Assembly: GCF_007183175.1 (NCBI RefSeq)
Contig: NZ_AP019807.1
Span: forward strand, 124,001 to 188,000
Direction of reading: 5' to 3'
Length of the DNA stretch: 64,000 nucleotides
DNA from: Microbulbifer sp. GL-2
GTDB taxonomy: Bacteria > Pseudomonadota > Gammaproteobacteria > Pseudomonadales > Cellvibrionaceae
Of the stretch, positions 1 through 8,511 are shown piece after piece; position 1 is the first letter of the stretch; each line of letters starts with the position of its first letter. The translations under genes and the position numbers were made by a program. The notes beneath the pieces are model-generated. The model had not been told where the DNA came from and ran no database searches. It saw only the letters and a program-made list of their open reading frames with translations.

Positions 1-42
1 GGAAAATGAACATTAATTTCTACCAATTTACTGTCACTCAAT

Positions 43-70
43 AAAAAAGCCCGCTAATCGCGGGCTTTTT
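43..70. terminator. Bidirectional rho-independent terminator
   Basis: A 6-bp GC stem (GCCCGC at 49-54, GCGGGC at 60-65) has a five-base loop. It is flanked by an A-run on the left and a T-run on the right, so it can end transcription from either side. On the minus strand it lies directly after rluB and should end the rnm-yciO-scpAB-rluB operon. Confidence 0.85.
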
Positions 71-81
71 CTCGATACAGT

Positions 82-939
82 TCAGGTCTTGGGGCGGCGC
101 TGCGCCGGTACCGGCGACTTGCGCAACTTGCGGCGCTGGCGCTCCAGAGTCTGCTTCTCCCCCTGGGTCAGTGGGCGCTGGCCAAGCTTGGGTAGGCCGG
201 CGGTAACACACAGGTCATCAATTTCACGGGGCTCCATCTCAATCCACTGGCCGACACGCACATGGGAGGGGATAAATACACTGCCGTAGCGCACACGCTT
301 GAGGCGACTCACACGCACTCCCTGGGACTCCCACAGGCGTCGTACTTCACGGTTGCGCCCTTCCATAACGACACAGTAGAACCAGCGGTTCCTGCCCTCG
401 CCACCACTCTCGACAATATCGGTAAAGCGCGCATTGCCGTCGTCCAGTAGCACCCCCTTGACCAACCGCCTTTTCATCTCATCATCCACTTCGCCCTGAA
501 TTCGCACCAGGTACTCGCGATCAATCACCGATGAAGGGTGCATCAGCTTGTTGGCCAGTTCACCACTATTGGTAAACAGCAGCAGACCACTGGTATTGAA
601 GTCCAGGCGCCCCACAGAGATCCAGCGCCCTGTTTTCAGCCTCGGCAGGCGATCATAAACAGTTGGGCGTCCTTCGGGGTCGTGGCGCGAACAAATTTCG
701 CCAACCGGCTTGTTGTACAGTATGACCCGGCAGCGATTCTCCTCTGTCGAGGGCAAGCGTCGGCCATCAAATTCGATATGATCATGATCGGTAACCCGCT
801 CGCCGAGCTCCGCTACTTTTCCATTTATCGTCACGCGGCCGGCATCAATCGCCCGCTCCATCTCACGCCGCGACCCCAGGCCGCTACGCGCCAATACTTT
901 CTGCAATTTTTCGCCTGCTGGCGAGTTGCCATCACTCAT
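82..939 (-). CDS. rluB: 23S rRNA pseudouridine(2605) synthase RluB
   Basis: The 285-residue product isomerises a uridine of 23S rRNA to pseudouridine in the cytoplasm. An S4 RNA-binding domain lies at about residues 11-57. The RsuA/RluB-family catalytic motif GRLDFNTSGLLLF surrounds the expected catalytic Asp113. The last ~20 residues are very basic, as in RluB homologues. The start codon overlaps the scpB stop by 4 bp (ATGA), so the two are translationally coupled. scpA-scpB-rluB is a classic gamma-proteobacterial order, which favours RluB over RluE or RsuA. The terminator at 43-70 follows. Confidence 0.93.
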   Translation of the reverse strand: MSDGNSPAGEKLQKVLARSGLGSRREMERAIDAGRVTINGKVAELGERVTDHDHIEFDGRRLPSTEENRCRVILYNKPVGEICSRHDPEGRPTVYDRLPRLKTGRWISVGRLDFNTSGLLLFTNSGELANKLMHPSSVIDREYLVRIQGEVDDEMKRRLVKGVLLDDGNARFTDIVESGGEGRNRWFYCVVMEGRNREVRRLWESQGVRVSRLKRVRYGSVFIPSHVRVGQWIEMEPREIDDLCVTAGLPKLGQRPLTQGEKQTLERQRRKLRKSPVPAQRRPKT

Positions 940-2144
940 GGGGTGGTGTTTTCCACTTGCACTACATCTTGGGAATCTTCATCGACTCCAGCATTTCCTT
1001 TGGCCTGCTCTTCTCTTCCAGGCTCACTCGCTGTGTCGTTATCGCCAAACAGACTGCTCGGCGGCAGTGTTGCCGCTATCGGGGCTGTGCTTTGCGCTCC
1101 CGCCTCAATCAGCTGTTCAGTTTTGCTCTTTTCTTCTCGCAGGTCTGTCTCAGTATCACGCGTATCAACGGTATCCTCATCCTCTGATTCCGTTTCTGAC
1201 TGCTCCCGCTCAACTTTCATCGTCACCAGTTGCACCGCGGCCTGCACAGTACCATCCTGGCCTCCAACCTCTATCTCTTCATCAATTTCATCCCGCTCTA
1301 CCGGAGACAACGGCTCAACTATTTCGGCTGGAATATCCGCTTCTGCGACAATTTCCTCGACCAGCGCTTCAACCAGAGCATCTTCAGCGGCATCTTCCTC
1401 CTCGTCGCCAATGTCACCGACCATCTCATCAGCCAATGTCTCTTCTGCAGCCTCGTCAGACTCAAAGGATTCCTCTTGCACCCCTGCATCTTCCACCCCG
1501 ATAGAAACGGCGCCGGCACTTTCCTGGCCTTCATCGACTTCGCCACCAATCCCTTCAGCTGCTATTTCCTCCGGCGACAGTCCCTCAGATTCAAGAATCT
1601 TAGTCAGGCTTTCTATATCCCGGATCTCAGCCAGGGTTGGAAGATCGTCCAGGGAACCCAGGTTAAAATAATCGAGAAACTCCCTTGTAGTCGCATACAG
1701 CGACGGTTTTCCTGGCACATCGCGCTGGCCAACCACCTTGATCCAACCGCGCTCAAGTAGTGTTTTGACAATCTGCGAACTCACCGCAACACCGCGAATA
1801 TCTTCAATATCACCGCGGGTCACCGGCTGGCGATAGGCGATAATTGCCAGGGTTTCCAAAGTCGCACGAGAATACCTCTGCGCCTTTTCCTCCCACAGGC
1901 GATTAACCCAGGGGGCCAGGCCCTCAGGAACCTGGAAGCGCCACCCTGTAGCTACCTTTTTCAATTCAAATCCACGCCCAGCACAATCCTGCGCTATCTC
2001 CTCGAGAACATCTCTCAGGGTGGTTTTGGAGGGCTGCTCCTCATCATCGAGCAGCGATAACAATTTTTCCTCACTCAGAGGCTGTCCTGCCGCCAGTAGG
2101 GCACCCTCTACAATTCTGCGTAGTAATTCCGGAGCGATTGTCAT
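936..2144 (-). CDS. scpB: Segregation and condensation protein ScpB, with long acidic tail
   Basis: ScpB dimers join ScpA and SMC (or act with MksB/SMC-like proteins) in chromosome organisation. The first ~190 residues are a recognisable ScpB tandem winged-helix domain, with motifs such as TLETLAIIAYRQPVTRGDIE and VVGQRDVPGKP. From about residue 195 to 402 the protein is an acidic, low-complexity tail rich in Glu, Asp, Ala and Val, roughly doubling the usual ScpB length. The tail has no recognised fold and is probably disordered. The gene sits between scpA and rluB, overlapping rluB by 4 bp. Confidence 0.92.
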   Translation of the reverse strand: MTIAPELLRRIVEGALLAAGQPLSEEKLLSLLDDEEQPSKTTLRDVLEEIAQDCAGRGFELKKVATGWRFQVPEGLAPWVNRLWEEKAQRYSRATLETLAIIAYRQPVTRGDIEDIRGVAVSSQIVKTLLERGWIKVVGQRDVPGKPSLYATTREFLDYFNLGSLDDLPTLAEIRDIESLTKILESEGLSPEEIAAEGIGGEVDEGQESAGAVSIGVEDAGVQEESFESDEAAEETLADEMVGDIGDEEEDAAEDALVEALVEEIVAEADIPAEIVEPLSPVERDEIDEEIEVGGQDGTVQAAVQLVTMKVEREQSETESEDEDTVDTRDTETDLREEKSKTEQLIEAGAQSTAPIAATLPPSSLFGDNDTASEPGREEQAKGNAGVDEDSQDVVQVENTTP

Positions 2145-2199
2145 CTTCTAATTTCTAACTCTGGTACTTTCACGGAAATTTTTCCGGCGCGTTTTACTT

Positions 2200-3270
2200 T
2201 TACGCACCCGGTAACTCTTCTTTTGGTATTTCAGCTATCTCTGCTGTGGGCATTTCATCTTCAACAGTGAGTATTTCACCACCATCAAACCCGACATTTT
2301 TGCTAGCGCCTTCTGTACTGTAATCAACACCCTCGGAGTGTTCACCAGGGCCATCGTCACTGTCAAAATCACTTCTGCCTGCAGTTCGTACATGAATAGG
2401 GCCGAAGGCCTCATTCTGGACCAGTTCCACCAGGGACTCTTTCACCAGCTCCATCACTGCAAGGAAAGTAACCACCACACCAAGCCTGCCTTCCTCTACC
2501 GTGAACAGACTGACAAAGGGCACAAACTGACCGTGGCGAATTCGATCCAGCACCTGGGTCATGCGCTCACGGGTAGAAAGCTTCTCCCTCTCGACCTGGT
2601 GGCTCTCAAACATATCTGCGCGACGCAATACATCCGCCAGGGCGACAAGTACTTCCTTGAGGTCCACATCTGGATCGGGACGGGTAATACTTCGGTCTGG
2701 GCCATCGGCACTGGCTTGGTGAATATCACGCCCCATACGCGGAATCTCATCGAGATCCTCCGCCGCATTCTTGAAGCGCTCATACTCCTGCAAACGGCGA
2801 ATAAGCGCGGCGCGGGGGTCTTCGGCCTCTTCTTCCTCAGCCGCCGGAGGTCGCGGCAGCAGCATTCTCGACTTGATCTCTGCAAGCATGGCTGCCATCA
2901 CCAGATACTCGGCCGCCAGCTCGAATTGTATCGATGTCATCATCTCCACATAGACCATATATTGGCGGGTGATGTCTGACACATTGATTTCGAGAATATC
3001 CAAATTCTGGCGGCGAATCAGGTATAGAAGCAGGTCCAGGGGACCTTCGAAGGCCTCCAGGATTACTTCCAGAGCATCTGGTGGAATAAACAGGTCTGGC
3101 GGAAGATCGGTAAAAGCCTCCCCTAAAACCAGCGCTAAGGGTGTATCTTCCGCGTGTCCGGCCTGGGTGGGCGAAGCTTCCGAGGGAACTTCGGCGGTAT
3201 CACTATCACTCGCCGAAACTTCGGCAAGCACCTGCTCCTCCACCTCGGCTAGTAATTCTTCACTGGACAC
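2200..3270 (-). CDS. scpA: Segregation and condensation protein ScpA
   Basis: This is the kleisin subunit that bridges SMC heads. The family signature FEGPLDLLLYLIRRQNLDIL lies at residues 74-93, followed by the helical core with RLQEYERFKNAAEDL and a C-terminal winged-helix segment near residues 225-290. At 356 residues it is longer than typical (~250-290). The excess is an acidic N-terminal extension of ~70 residues and an acidic C-terminal tail of ~50. ScpB carries a similar tail, so both partners have been extended. The gene lies 55 bp upstream of scpB in the same operon. Confidence 0.92.
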   Translation of the reverse strand: MSSEELLAEVEEQVLAEVSASDSDTAEVPSEASPTQAGHAEDTPLALVLGEAFTDLPPDLFIPPDALEVILEAFEGPLDLLLYLIRRQNLDILEINVSDITRQYMVYVEMMTSIQFELAAEYLVMAAMLAEIKSRMLLPRPPAAEEEEAEDPRAALIRRLQEYERFKNAAEDLDEIPRMGRDIHQASADGPDRSITRPDPDVDLKEVLVALADVLRRADMFESHQVEREKLSTRERMTQVLDRIRHGQFVPFVSLFTVEEGRLGVVVTFLAVMELVKESLVELVQNEAFGPIHVRTAGRSDFDSDDGPGEHSEGVDYSTEGASKNVGFDGGEILTVEDEMPTAEIAEIPKEELPGA

Positions 3271-3323
3271 CCTGCCCCACCCTCAAAAGCGCAAACGCGC
3301 GATTATACACAGCGCAGCGTAAA

Positions 3324-3947
3324 TCAGCCCAAAATTTCGTCTGTCGCTCCGCAGCCCTGGCGGATAAGTTCAGGCTCGTCACCAGTGAGATCTATCACAG
3401 TGGTAGGCTCCATACCGCAGAAGCCCCCATCAATCACCAGCTCCACCTGGTGCTCAAGGGTGTCACGGATATCGTAGGGATCGGTAAGGGGCTGCATATC
3501 GCCGGGCATAATCAGGCTGCAGCTCATCAAAGGCTCACCCACAGCTTCAATCAGTGCCAGAGTCACCGCATTGTCAGGAACCCGAATGCCGATGGTCTTG
3601 CGCTTTGGGTGAATCAAACGCCGTGGTACCTCAGCAGTGGCCGGCATAATAAATGTATAAGACCCCGGCGTGTGGTTCTTGAGAAGACGGAACATCTGGT
3701 TATCCACCTTGGCATAGGTGGCCAACTCAGACAGGTCCCGGCACATCAGGGTGAAGTTATGATGTTTATCCAGTTGCCGCAGTGCGCGAATTCGCTCCAC
3801 TGCCATTTTTTCCCCCAGGCGACAGCCAATGGCATAGGCGGAATCGGTAGGATAAGCGATTACCCCTCCGGCATTCACAATGTCCGCTGCCTGAGCAATC
3901 AGACGCCCTTGAGGATTATCCGGATGAATCTGAAAAAACTGCGCCAC
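3324..3947 (-). CDS. yciO: YciO/YrdC/Sua5-family protein (threonylcarbamoyl-AMP synthase fold)
   Basis: A 207-residue protein of the Sua5/YrdC/YciO fold, which in characterised members makes threonylcarbamoyl-AMP for tRNA t6A. The role of the YciO branch is less certain. I place the start at a GTG (3947) rather than the far-upstream ATG. Homologues begin close to AQFFQIHPDNPQGRL, and a G-rich ribosome site (CTTGGGGGC) lies just ahead. Conserved segments are GGVIAYPTDSAYAIGC and RALRQLDKHHNFTLMC. The neighbouring rnm and scpA genes match a common gammaproteobacterial arrangement. Confidence 0.85.
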   Translation of the reverse strand: MAQFFQIHPDNPQGRLIAQAADIVNAGGVIAYPTDSAYAIGCRLGEKMAVERIRALRQLDKHHNFTLMCRDLSELATYAKVDNQMFRLLKNHTPGSYTFIMPATAEVPRRLIHPKRKTIGIRVPDNAVTLALIEAVGEPLMSCSLIMPGDMQPLTDPYDIRDTLEHQVELVIDGGFCGMEPTTVIDLTGDEPELIRQGCGATDEILG

Positions 3948-4069
3948 AAAAGCCCCCAAGCCTTTATTGATTTGAAACCTCTTTGCGGACGATGGCTGGT
4001 CCGCGGGGATCTCGGCTCGACAATATTTCCAGCCTCTCACCCTGGATAAGGATGCTCGATTAGGCTCTA

Positions 4070-5107
4070 TTAAGTATGACTGGACCGATCCCGGTGCAGA
4101 GTGTGCCACAGATTCCACACCGGCTCGACGTCTTCCGGTAGGCGCACACAGCCCAACTCCCGCCAAGACTGGTCCGGCTGGTGAAAATCGCTACCCAGAG
4201 AGCAACGCAACTGCGAGCCACCGGATTCTGCTGCGACTGTGGACATCAATGTGCGCAATTCCCTGGTTTGGGTCGGGTTCTGGCGACCACACAATAACTC
4301 TACCGCGTCGCCATCACTGGCTGAAAACTCCTTGAGCAGGCGAAGCAGCTGGGTGCGGGTGAGCCCGTATTTGAGCGGATGTGCCAGCACAGCGCTGCCG
4401 CCAGCTGCATGTATGGTCTCAACAGTTTCCGCTAATTGCGGCCACGCTACTCGCACATCTCCAACTTTACCTGCCCCCAGATAACGTTTGAAAGCCCGTG
4501 CAGTGTCCTCCACATGTCCCGCCTCGACCAGCCAGCGGGCAAAATGCGGGCGCCCCAGTACAGACTCTCCGGCAATAGCACGCCCTCCCTCCAAAGCCCC
4601 CTCGAATCCCCGCTTGTGCAGGCGCTCAGCAATACGCTCTGCGCGCTCATGGCGGAGCTTTTCACGCAAAGCGATGGCATCACACAGCCTCTCCGATGCT
4701 GGATCGACATTGAGACCCACAATATGAATTGGGCGTCGCCCCCAAAGACAGGAGAATTCAATACCCGGCAACACTATGATGCCCATCTGGTCACCGGTAT
4801 CCTGTGCCTGACTCACACCGTCGACGGTATCGTGGTCTGTGAGTGCCATCAGTGTCACACCCTGGGATTTCGCCCTCGACACCAGCTGTGCAGGACTTAA
4901 AATACCGTCGGAAGCGGTACTGTGACAGTGCAGATCGACAAGGTCTGTATTCAGTTCAGCTGGCAGGGTTCTCAACAGCGGGTTCTCACTCGGTTTGGTG
5001 CTCAGTTTAGCGATGGGAATAGTCGTAGTATCCATTATTTTGGAACAATTACCCGGCAATGCTGTCACAGCGGCACCCGGCGTTTTCAGGGATAAGGCCC
5101 GGACCAT
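4070..5107 (-). CDS. rnm: PHP-domain 5'-3' exoribonuclease Rnm (RNase AM, YciV/TrpH)
   Basis: A polymerase-and-histidinol-phosphatase metallohydrolase. YciV of E. coli trims 5' ends of 5S and other rRNAs and acts on 3',5'-phosphoadenosine-like substrates. PHP metal-binding motifs are present: DLHCHSTASDG (His60, His62), ALTDHDTVDG (about 88-97), HPLKYG, and GSDFHQPD near the C-terminus. The annotated start gives 345 residues. An internal ATG at 5035 (residue 25, MDTTTIPIAK) is an alternative, because the first 24 residues look unconserved. It heads the leftward operon, divergent from the membrane protein at 5242. Confidence 0.87.
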   Translation of the reverse strand: MVRALSLKTPGAAVTALPGNCSKIMDTTTIPIAKLSTKPSENPLLRTLPAELNTDLVDLHCHSTASDGILSPAQLVSRAKSQGVTLMALTDHDTVDGVSQAQDTGDQMGIIVLPGIEFSCLWGRRPIHIVGLNVDPASERLCDAIALREKLRHERAERIAERLHKRGFEGALEGGRAIAGESVLGRPHFARWLVEAGHVEDTARAFKRYLGAGKVGDVRVAWPQLAETVETIHAAGGSAVLAHPLKYGLTRTQLLRLLKEFSASDGDAVELLCGRQNPTQTRELRTLMSTVAAESGGSQLRCSLGSDFHQPDQSWRELGCVRLPEDVEPVWNLWHTLHRDRSSHT

Positions 5108-5241
5108 CGGTCAGTCTTTGCGACCACGAGGGGCCGGAGTCTGACAGCAGTATTGTCAGTGGGAAAGAGTTCTGTAGCAGAGGATCATAGAAATATGCCC
5201 TCAGTTTTGACTTCCCACGGGCATTATCACCGGAATAGAGT

Positions 5242-5967
5242 ATGACCGAAACGAATTCGACCACGCCAGCGCCGCAGCAAAAGCCCAAGAAGAAGGAGAG
5301 CCTCCTCGGCAACCTGCTGCTCAATATCGTGATCCCCACACTGGTTCTGACCAAGCTGTCCGGCGACGAGTGGCTGGGCACTAAGTGGGCCCTGGTGGTC
5401 GCACTGGCATTCCCCCTCGGTTACGGACTTCGCGACCTGATCCGCTCAGGCAAAGTCAATTTTTTCTCTGCCTTGGGTATTATCAGCATTCTGCTTACCG
5501 GTGGTATCAGCCTGTTGGAGTTGGACCCGGAATATATTGCCATCAAGGAAGCCGCCATCCCAGGACTTCTGGGGATAGCGACCGTTGCCTCCCTGTACAC
5601 CCGCTGGCCACTGGTGAAAACACTGCTTTACAACGACCAGATCCTGGATACCTCCAAAATTTCCAGAAGCTTGGCGAGTAATGGCAATCAGGGTGCCTTC
5701 GAGCGCACCCTGCAACAGGCATCCTGGATGATTGCCGGGTCATTCTTCCTTTCCTCAGTGCTTAATTACGTGCTCGCAAAAGTGATTATGCAGAGTCCTC
5801 CCGGCACCGAGGCCTTCAACGAAGAGCTGGGTAAAATGACCGCTCTCAGTTACCCGGTAATCGCACTGCCTGCAACCATCATTTTAATGCTGGTTCTCTT
5901 TTTTCTGTTTTCCCGTATCGGCAAACTTACCGGGCTGAAACTGGAAGAAGTAATGATCGCCCAATAA
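5242..5967 (+). CDS. VC0807-type inner-membrane protein (septation-protein-A-like)
   Basis: A 241-residue integral membrane protein with about five hydrophobic segments, roughly at residues 30-45, 50-68, 75-95, 150-172 and 205-225. The N-terminus is polar and Lys/Pro rich. It resembles the VC0807 family, sometimes annotated as intracellular septation protein A-like, but no catalytic motif is visible and its role is unknown. It occupies the slot next to yciI where many gamma-proteobacteria carry yciB (ispZ). It is the first gene of a rightward run and is divergent from rnm across a 134-bp promoter region. Confidence 0.75.
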   Translation: MTETNSTTPAPQQKPKKKESLLGNLLLNIVIPTLVLTKLSGDEWLGTKWALVVALAFPLGYGLRDLIRSGKVNFFSALGIISILLTGGISLLELDPEYIAIKEAAIPGLLGIATVASLYTRWPLVKTLLYNDQILDTSKISRSLASNGNQGAFERTLQQASWMIAGSFFLSSVLNYVLAKVIMQSPPGTEAFNEELGKMTALSYPVIALPATIILMLVLFFLFSRIGKLTGLKLEEVMIAQ

Positions 5968-6006
5968 CAATATCTTTCTATCAAACCAACAAGAGCAAGA
6001 TTCACA

Positions 6007-6306
6007 ATGTGGTACGCAATCATCAGTGAAGATGTTAGCGATAGTCTCCCTTTGCGCAAAAAAGCCCGCGCTGATCACCTGGCCAGGCTCGACCGCCTAA
6101 AGGATGAGGGCCGCCTCCTGGTGGCCGGCCCGCACCCGGCAGTGGACAGTGAGGAGCCCGGCGAAGCTGGTTTCAGCGGCAGCCTGGTAGTTGCAGAATT
6201 CTCATCCCTGGAGGATGCAAAGGCCTGGGCCGACAACGACCCCTATATCGAAGCCGGTGTCTACGCATCAGTGACTGTCAAACCCTTTAAATTAGTGCTG
6301 CCCTGA
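6007..6306 (+). CDS. yciI: YciI-family protein
   Basis: A 99-residue YCII-domain protein with a ferredoxin-like alpha/beta fold and conserved His/Asp residues in RKKARADHLARL. A glycine-rich segment, GRLLVAGPHP, follows, and PYIEAGVYASVTVKPFK lies at the C-terminus. Family members are small cytoplasmic proteins of unclear function, proposed to be enzymes using a His/Asp pair. It lies 39 bp after the VC0807-type gene, so the two are probably cotranscribed. Confidence 0.9.
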   Translation: MWYAIISEDVSDSLPLRKKARADHLARLDRLKDEGRLLVAGPHPAVDSEEPGEAGFSGSLVVAEFSSLEDAKAWADNDPYIEAGVYASVTVKPFKLVLP

Positions 6307-6331
6307 TAACAACACAAAAAATAAAAGCTGT

Positions 6332-7018
6332 ATGACCATGAAAAAATTCATTTCGGGCCTACTCGCTGTGGCATTGCTCAATGTGGTGCCGACCTCAGCA
6401 AGTGCAGAGACTCGCTATATCACCGACCAGTTACATGTGCCCATGCGCTCCGGCAAAGGCAATGGATTCCGTATCCTGCACCGGGGCCTGCCCAGCGGCA
6501 CAGAGCTTACTGTGCTGGAGGATGCCGCGTCAGATGGATGGGCAAAAGTACGCACTCCTAATGGCACTGAGGGCTGGGTCAGGCGCCAGTATTTGGTATC
6601 TGAGCCGGTAGCAAAACTCAAGTTGGCCAGTGCCGAAGCCAACCTGGCCCGCTTTGAGAAAATGGAGGGTAATCTGGGTGGTGAAGTACGCCGCCTGGAA
6701 GAGGAGAATGGCCAGTTGAGCAATTCTCTGAGTGCTGCCCAGCAACAGGCACAAGAACTTGCCGCAGAATTGAAGTCACTCAAGACCCTGTCTGCAGACG
6801 CCCTATCCCTGAACGAGCGCCACCAGAAACTCCTGCACCAGCACGAATTGCTCAAGCAGGAAAAGACGATGGCAGAAGCAGAGATCCAACGACTGTCCGG
6901 CAGTGAATCCCAGAAATGGTATTTTTATGGTGCCCTGTCTGTGCTGCTGGGAGCCTTACTCGCAATGGCAGCTCCCCATCTTCGCCCTCGTAAACGCCAC
7001 TCCGAGTGGGCCAACTGA
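6332..7018 (+). CDS. SH3-domain membrane protein (TIGR04211/YgiM-like)
   Basis: A 228-residue protein with a signal peptide (residues 1-26, ending SASAE), then a bacterial SH3 domain (about 27-92, with VPMRSGKGNGFRILHRGLPSG and GTEGWVRRQYL). A long Gln/Glu/Leu-rich coiled coil follows at about 95-192, and a transmembrane helix at about 197-215 ends in RPRKRHSEW. This matches the TIGR04211/YgiM architecture. A periplasmic SH3 and coiled coil would be anchored by the C-terminal helix. An envelope role is inferred; no partner is visible here. Confidence 0.85.
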   Translation: MTMKKFISGLLAVALLNVVPTSASAETRYITDQLHVPMRSGKGNGFRILHRGLPSGTELTVLEDAASDGWAKVRTPNGTEGWVRRQYLVSEPVAKLKLASAEANLARFEKMEGNLGGEVRRLEEENGQLSNSLSAAQQQAQELAAELKSLKTLSADALSLNERHQKLLHQHELLKQEKTMAEAEIQRLSGSESQKWYFYGALSVLLGALLAMAAPHLRPRKRHSEWAN

Positions 7019-7158
7019 CCTTCACTCCCAAGCACAGAAATCGCATACTATAAAGACACGGGGCTGCGGCATTCGCCGCCCCCTGGACACCCATATCCGA
7101 TTATGGAACGGGCAGCCGTTGAGCCTGACTCTCAAAATAAATCCAAAGGACAAGGACG

Positions 7159-7749
7159 ATGCGTAAACTTTTTGTATGGATTTTCTGTGTACTCTTTGCG
7201 TTGCCCGCACTGGCCAAAAATCCACAGGTAGAGTTGAAGACTGATTTGGGCGTAATCCGCATTGAATTATTCGCCAAAGAAGCTCCGACCACTGTGAAAA
7301 ATTTCCTCACTTATACTGAAAATGGGTTTTACAACGGCATTATTTTCCACCGGGTAGTGCCCGGCTTTGTAGTGCAGGCTGGCGGCTTCACCTTTGATTT
7401 CCAGAAGAAGGAAACCCGCGACGCCATCGTCAATGAATCCGCGAATGGCCTGCAAAATCTGCGCGGCACCCTGTCGATGGCGAGGACCAACGACCCCGAC
7501 AGTGCAACCTCACAGTTTTTTATAAACTTAGTGGATAACACTAGGCTGGACGCCAAAGAAAACAAAGCGGGCTACGCAGTTTTTGGCAAAGTCATCAAAG
7601 GTATGGATGTAGTGGAAAAAATTGTGCAGGAACCCCGAGGCCTCTACCGACAGCACCCAAGCGCACCTAATGTGCCGATCCGCATCCTCGACGCAAAAAG
7701 AATCGATGTCGGTGACAAAACTGTCGCCAACAACACCAAGGGAGAATAA
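7159..7749 (+). CDS. Periplasmic cyclophilin-type peptidyl-prolyl isomerase
   Basis: A 196-residue cyclophilin with a cleavable signal peptide (about 1-19, ending LPALA). The catalytic FHRVVPGFVVQAGG loop holds the active-site Arg/Phe pair, and SATSQFFINLVDN completes the site. It catalyses cis-trans isomerisation of prolyl bonds in periplasmic proteins, as PpiA does. It lies 140 bp after the SH3 gene and ends 3 bp before the pdxJ start, so it is probably cotranscribed with pdxJ. Confidence 0.92.
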   Translation: MRKLFVWIFCVLFALPALAKNPQVELKTDLGVIRIELFAKEAPTTVKNFLTYTENGFYNGIIFHRVVPGFVVQAGGFTFDFQKKETRDAIVNESANGLQNLRGTLSMARTNDPDSATSQFFINLVDNTRLDAKENKAGYAVFGKVIKGMDVVEKIVQEPRGLYRQHPSAPNVPIRILDAKRIDVGDKTVANNTKGE

Positions 7750-7752
7750 GCA

Positions 7753-8511
7753 GTGATAGCTCTCAGCGTAAACCTCAATAAAATTGCCCTGATCCGCAAC
7801 TCCCGCGAGGGTAATTTCCCCGATGTCGAGGCCCACGGCAGAGTCTGTCTCGACGCCGGAGCCCAGGGCATCACCGTACACCCGCGCCCAGACCAACGCC
7901 ATATCCGCCCAGGCGATGTACGCGCGCTGGCCGCTCTGTGCCGGGAGAGGCAAGACGTGGAGTTCAACATTGAGGGCAATCCCTTCGCCGCACATATGGG
8001 GGACTATCCCGGTCTGGTAGAGCTGGCCCTGGAGAACCAGCCCGATCAGTGCACCCTGGTTCCCGATAGCAATGACCAGCTGACTTCAGACCACGGTTTC
8101 AACCTTAAACTCGATGGCCCACGCTTGGTCCCGCAGATCGTAAAATTAAAGAACGCTGGAATCCGCGTGAGCTTGTTTATGGAACCCGACCTGGAGCAGA
8201 TCAGCCTGGCCAAGGATATTGGTGCCGACCGCATTGAATTGTATACCGGCCCCTACGCAGAAGCTGCCGCCAAACAGAACCCGGAGGTGGACAGTATTTT
8301 TGCCACCCACTGCGCCGCCGCCGAGCACGCACTTCAGCTGGGACTGGGCATCAATGCGGGTCACGATCTCAACCTGGTTAATCTGCCCCGCTACCGCACC
8401 CTGCCCGGGTTACAGGAAGTCTCTATCGGCCATGCCCTGACTGTAGACGCCATCGGCATGGGGCTTGAAAATGCGGTAAAAGCCTATCTCGATTGCCTCG
8501 CCGGGAACTAA
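7753..8511 (+). CDS. pdxJ: Pyridoxine 5'-phosphate synthase PdxJ
   Basis: PdxJ condenses 1-deoxyxylulose 5-phosphate with 3-amino-2-oxopropyl phosphate to give pyridoxine 5'-phosphate, the last ring-forming step of the DXP-dependent B6 pathway. Family motifs are SVNLNKIALIRNSREGNFPD at the N-terminus, ITVHPRPDQRHI, NIEGNPF, and GINAGHDLNLVNLP. The 252-residue length is normal for this TIM barrel. The start is GTG, three bases after the upstream stop. The stop codon overlaps the next start (TAATG), indicating coupled translation. Confidence 0.96.
   Translation: MIALSVNLNKIALIRNSREGNFPDVEAHGRVCLDAGAQGITVHPRPDQRHIRPGDVRALAALCRERQDVEFNIEGNPFAAHMGDYPGLVELALENQPDQCTLVPDSNDQLTSDHGFNLKLDGPRLVPQIVKLKNAGIRVSLFMEPDLEQISLAKDIGADRIELYTGPYAEAAAKQNPEVDSIFATHCAAAEHALQLGLGINAGHDLNLVNLPRYRTLPGLQEVSIGHALTVDAIGMGLENAVKAYLDCLAGN

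Noticed and set aside
538..1671. Long open frames on the plus strand opposite rluB and scpB
   Set aside because: They are antisense to clear family members, have Ser-rich low-complexity translation caused by the acidic ScpB tail, and lack ribosome sites.
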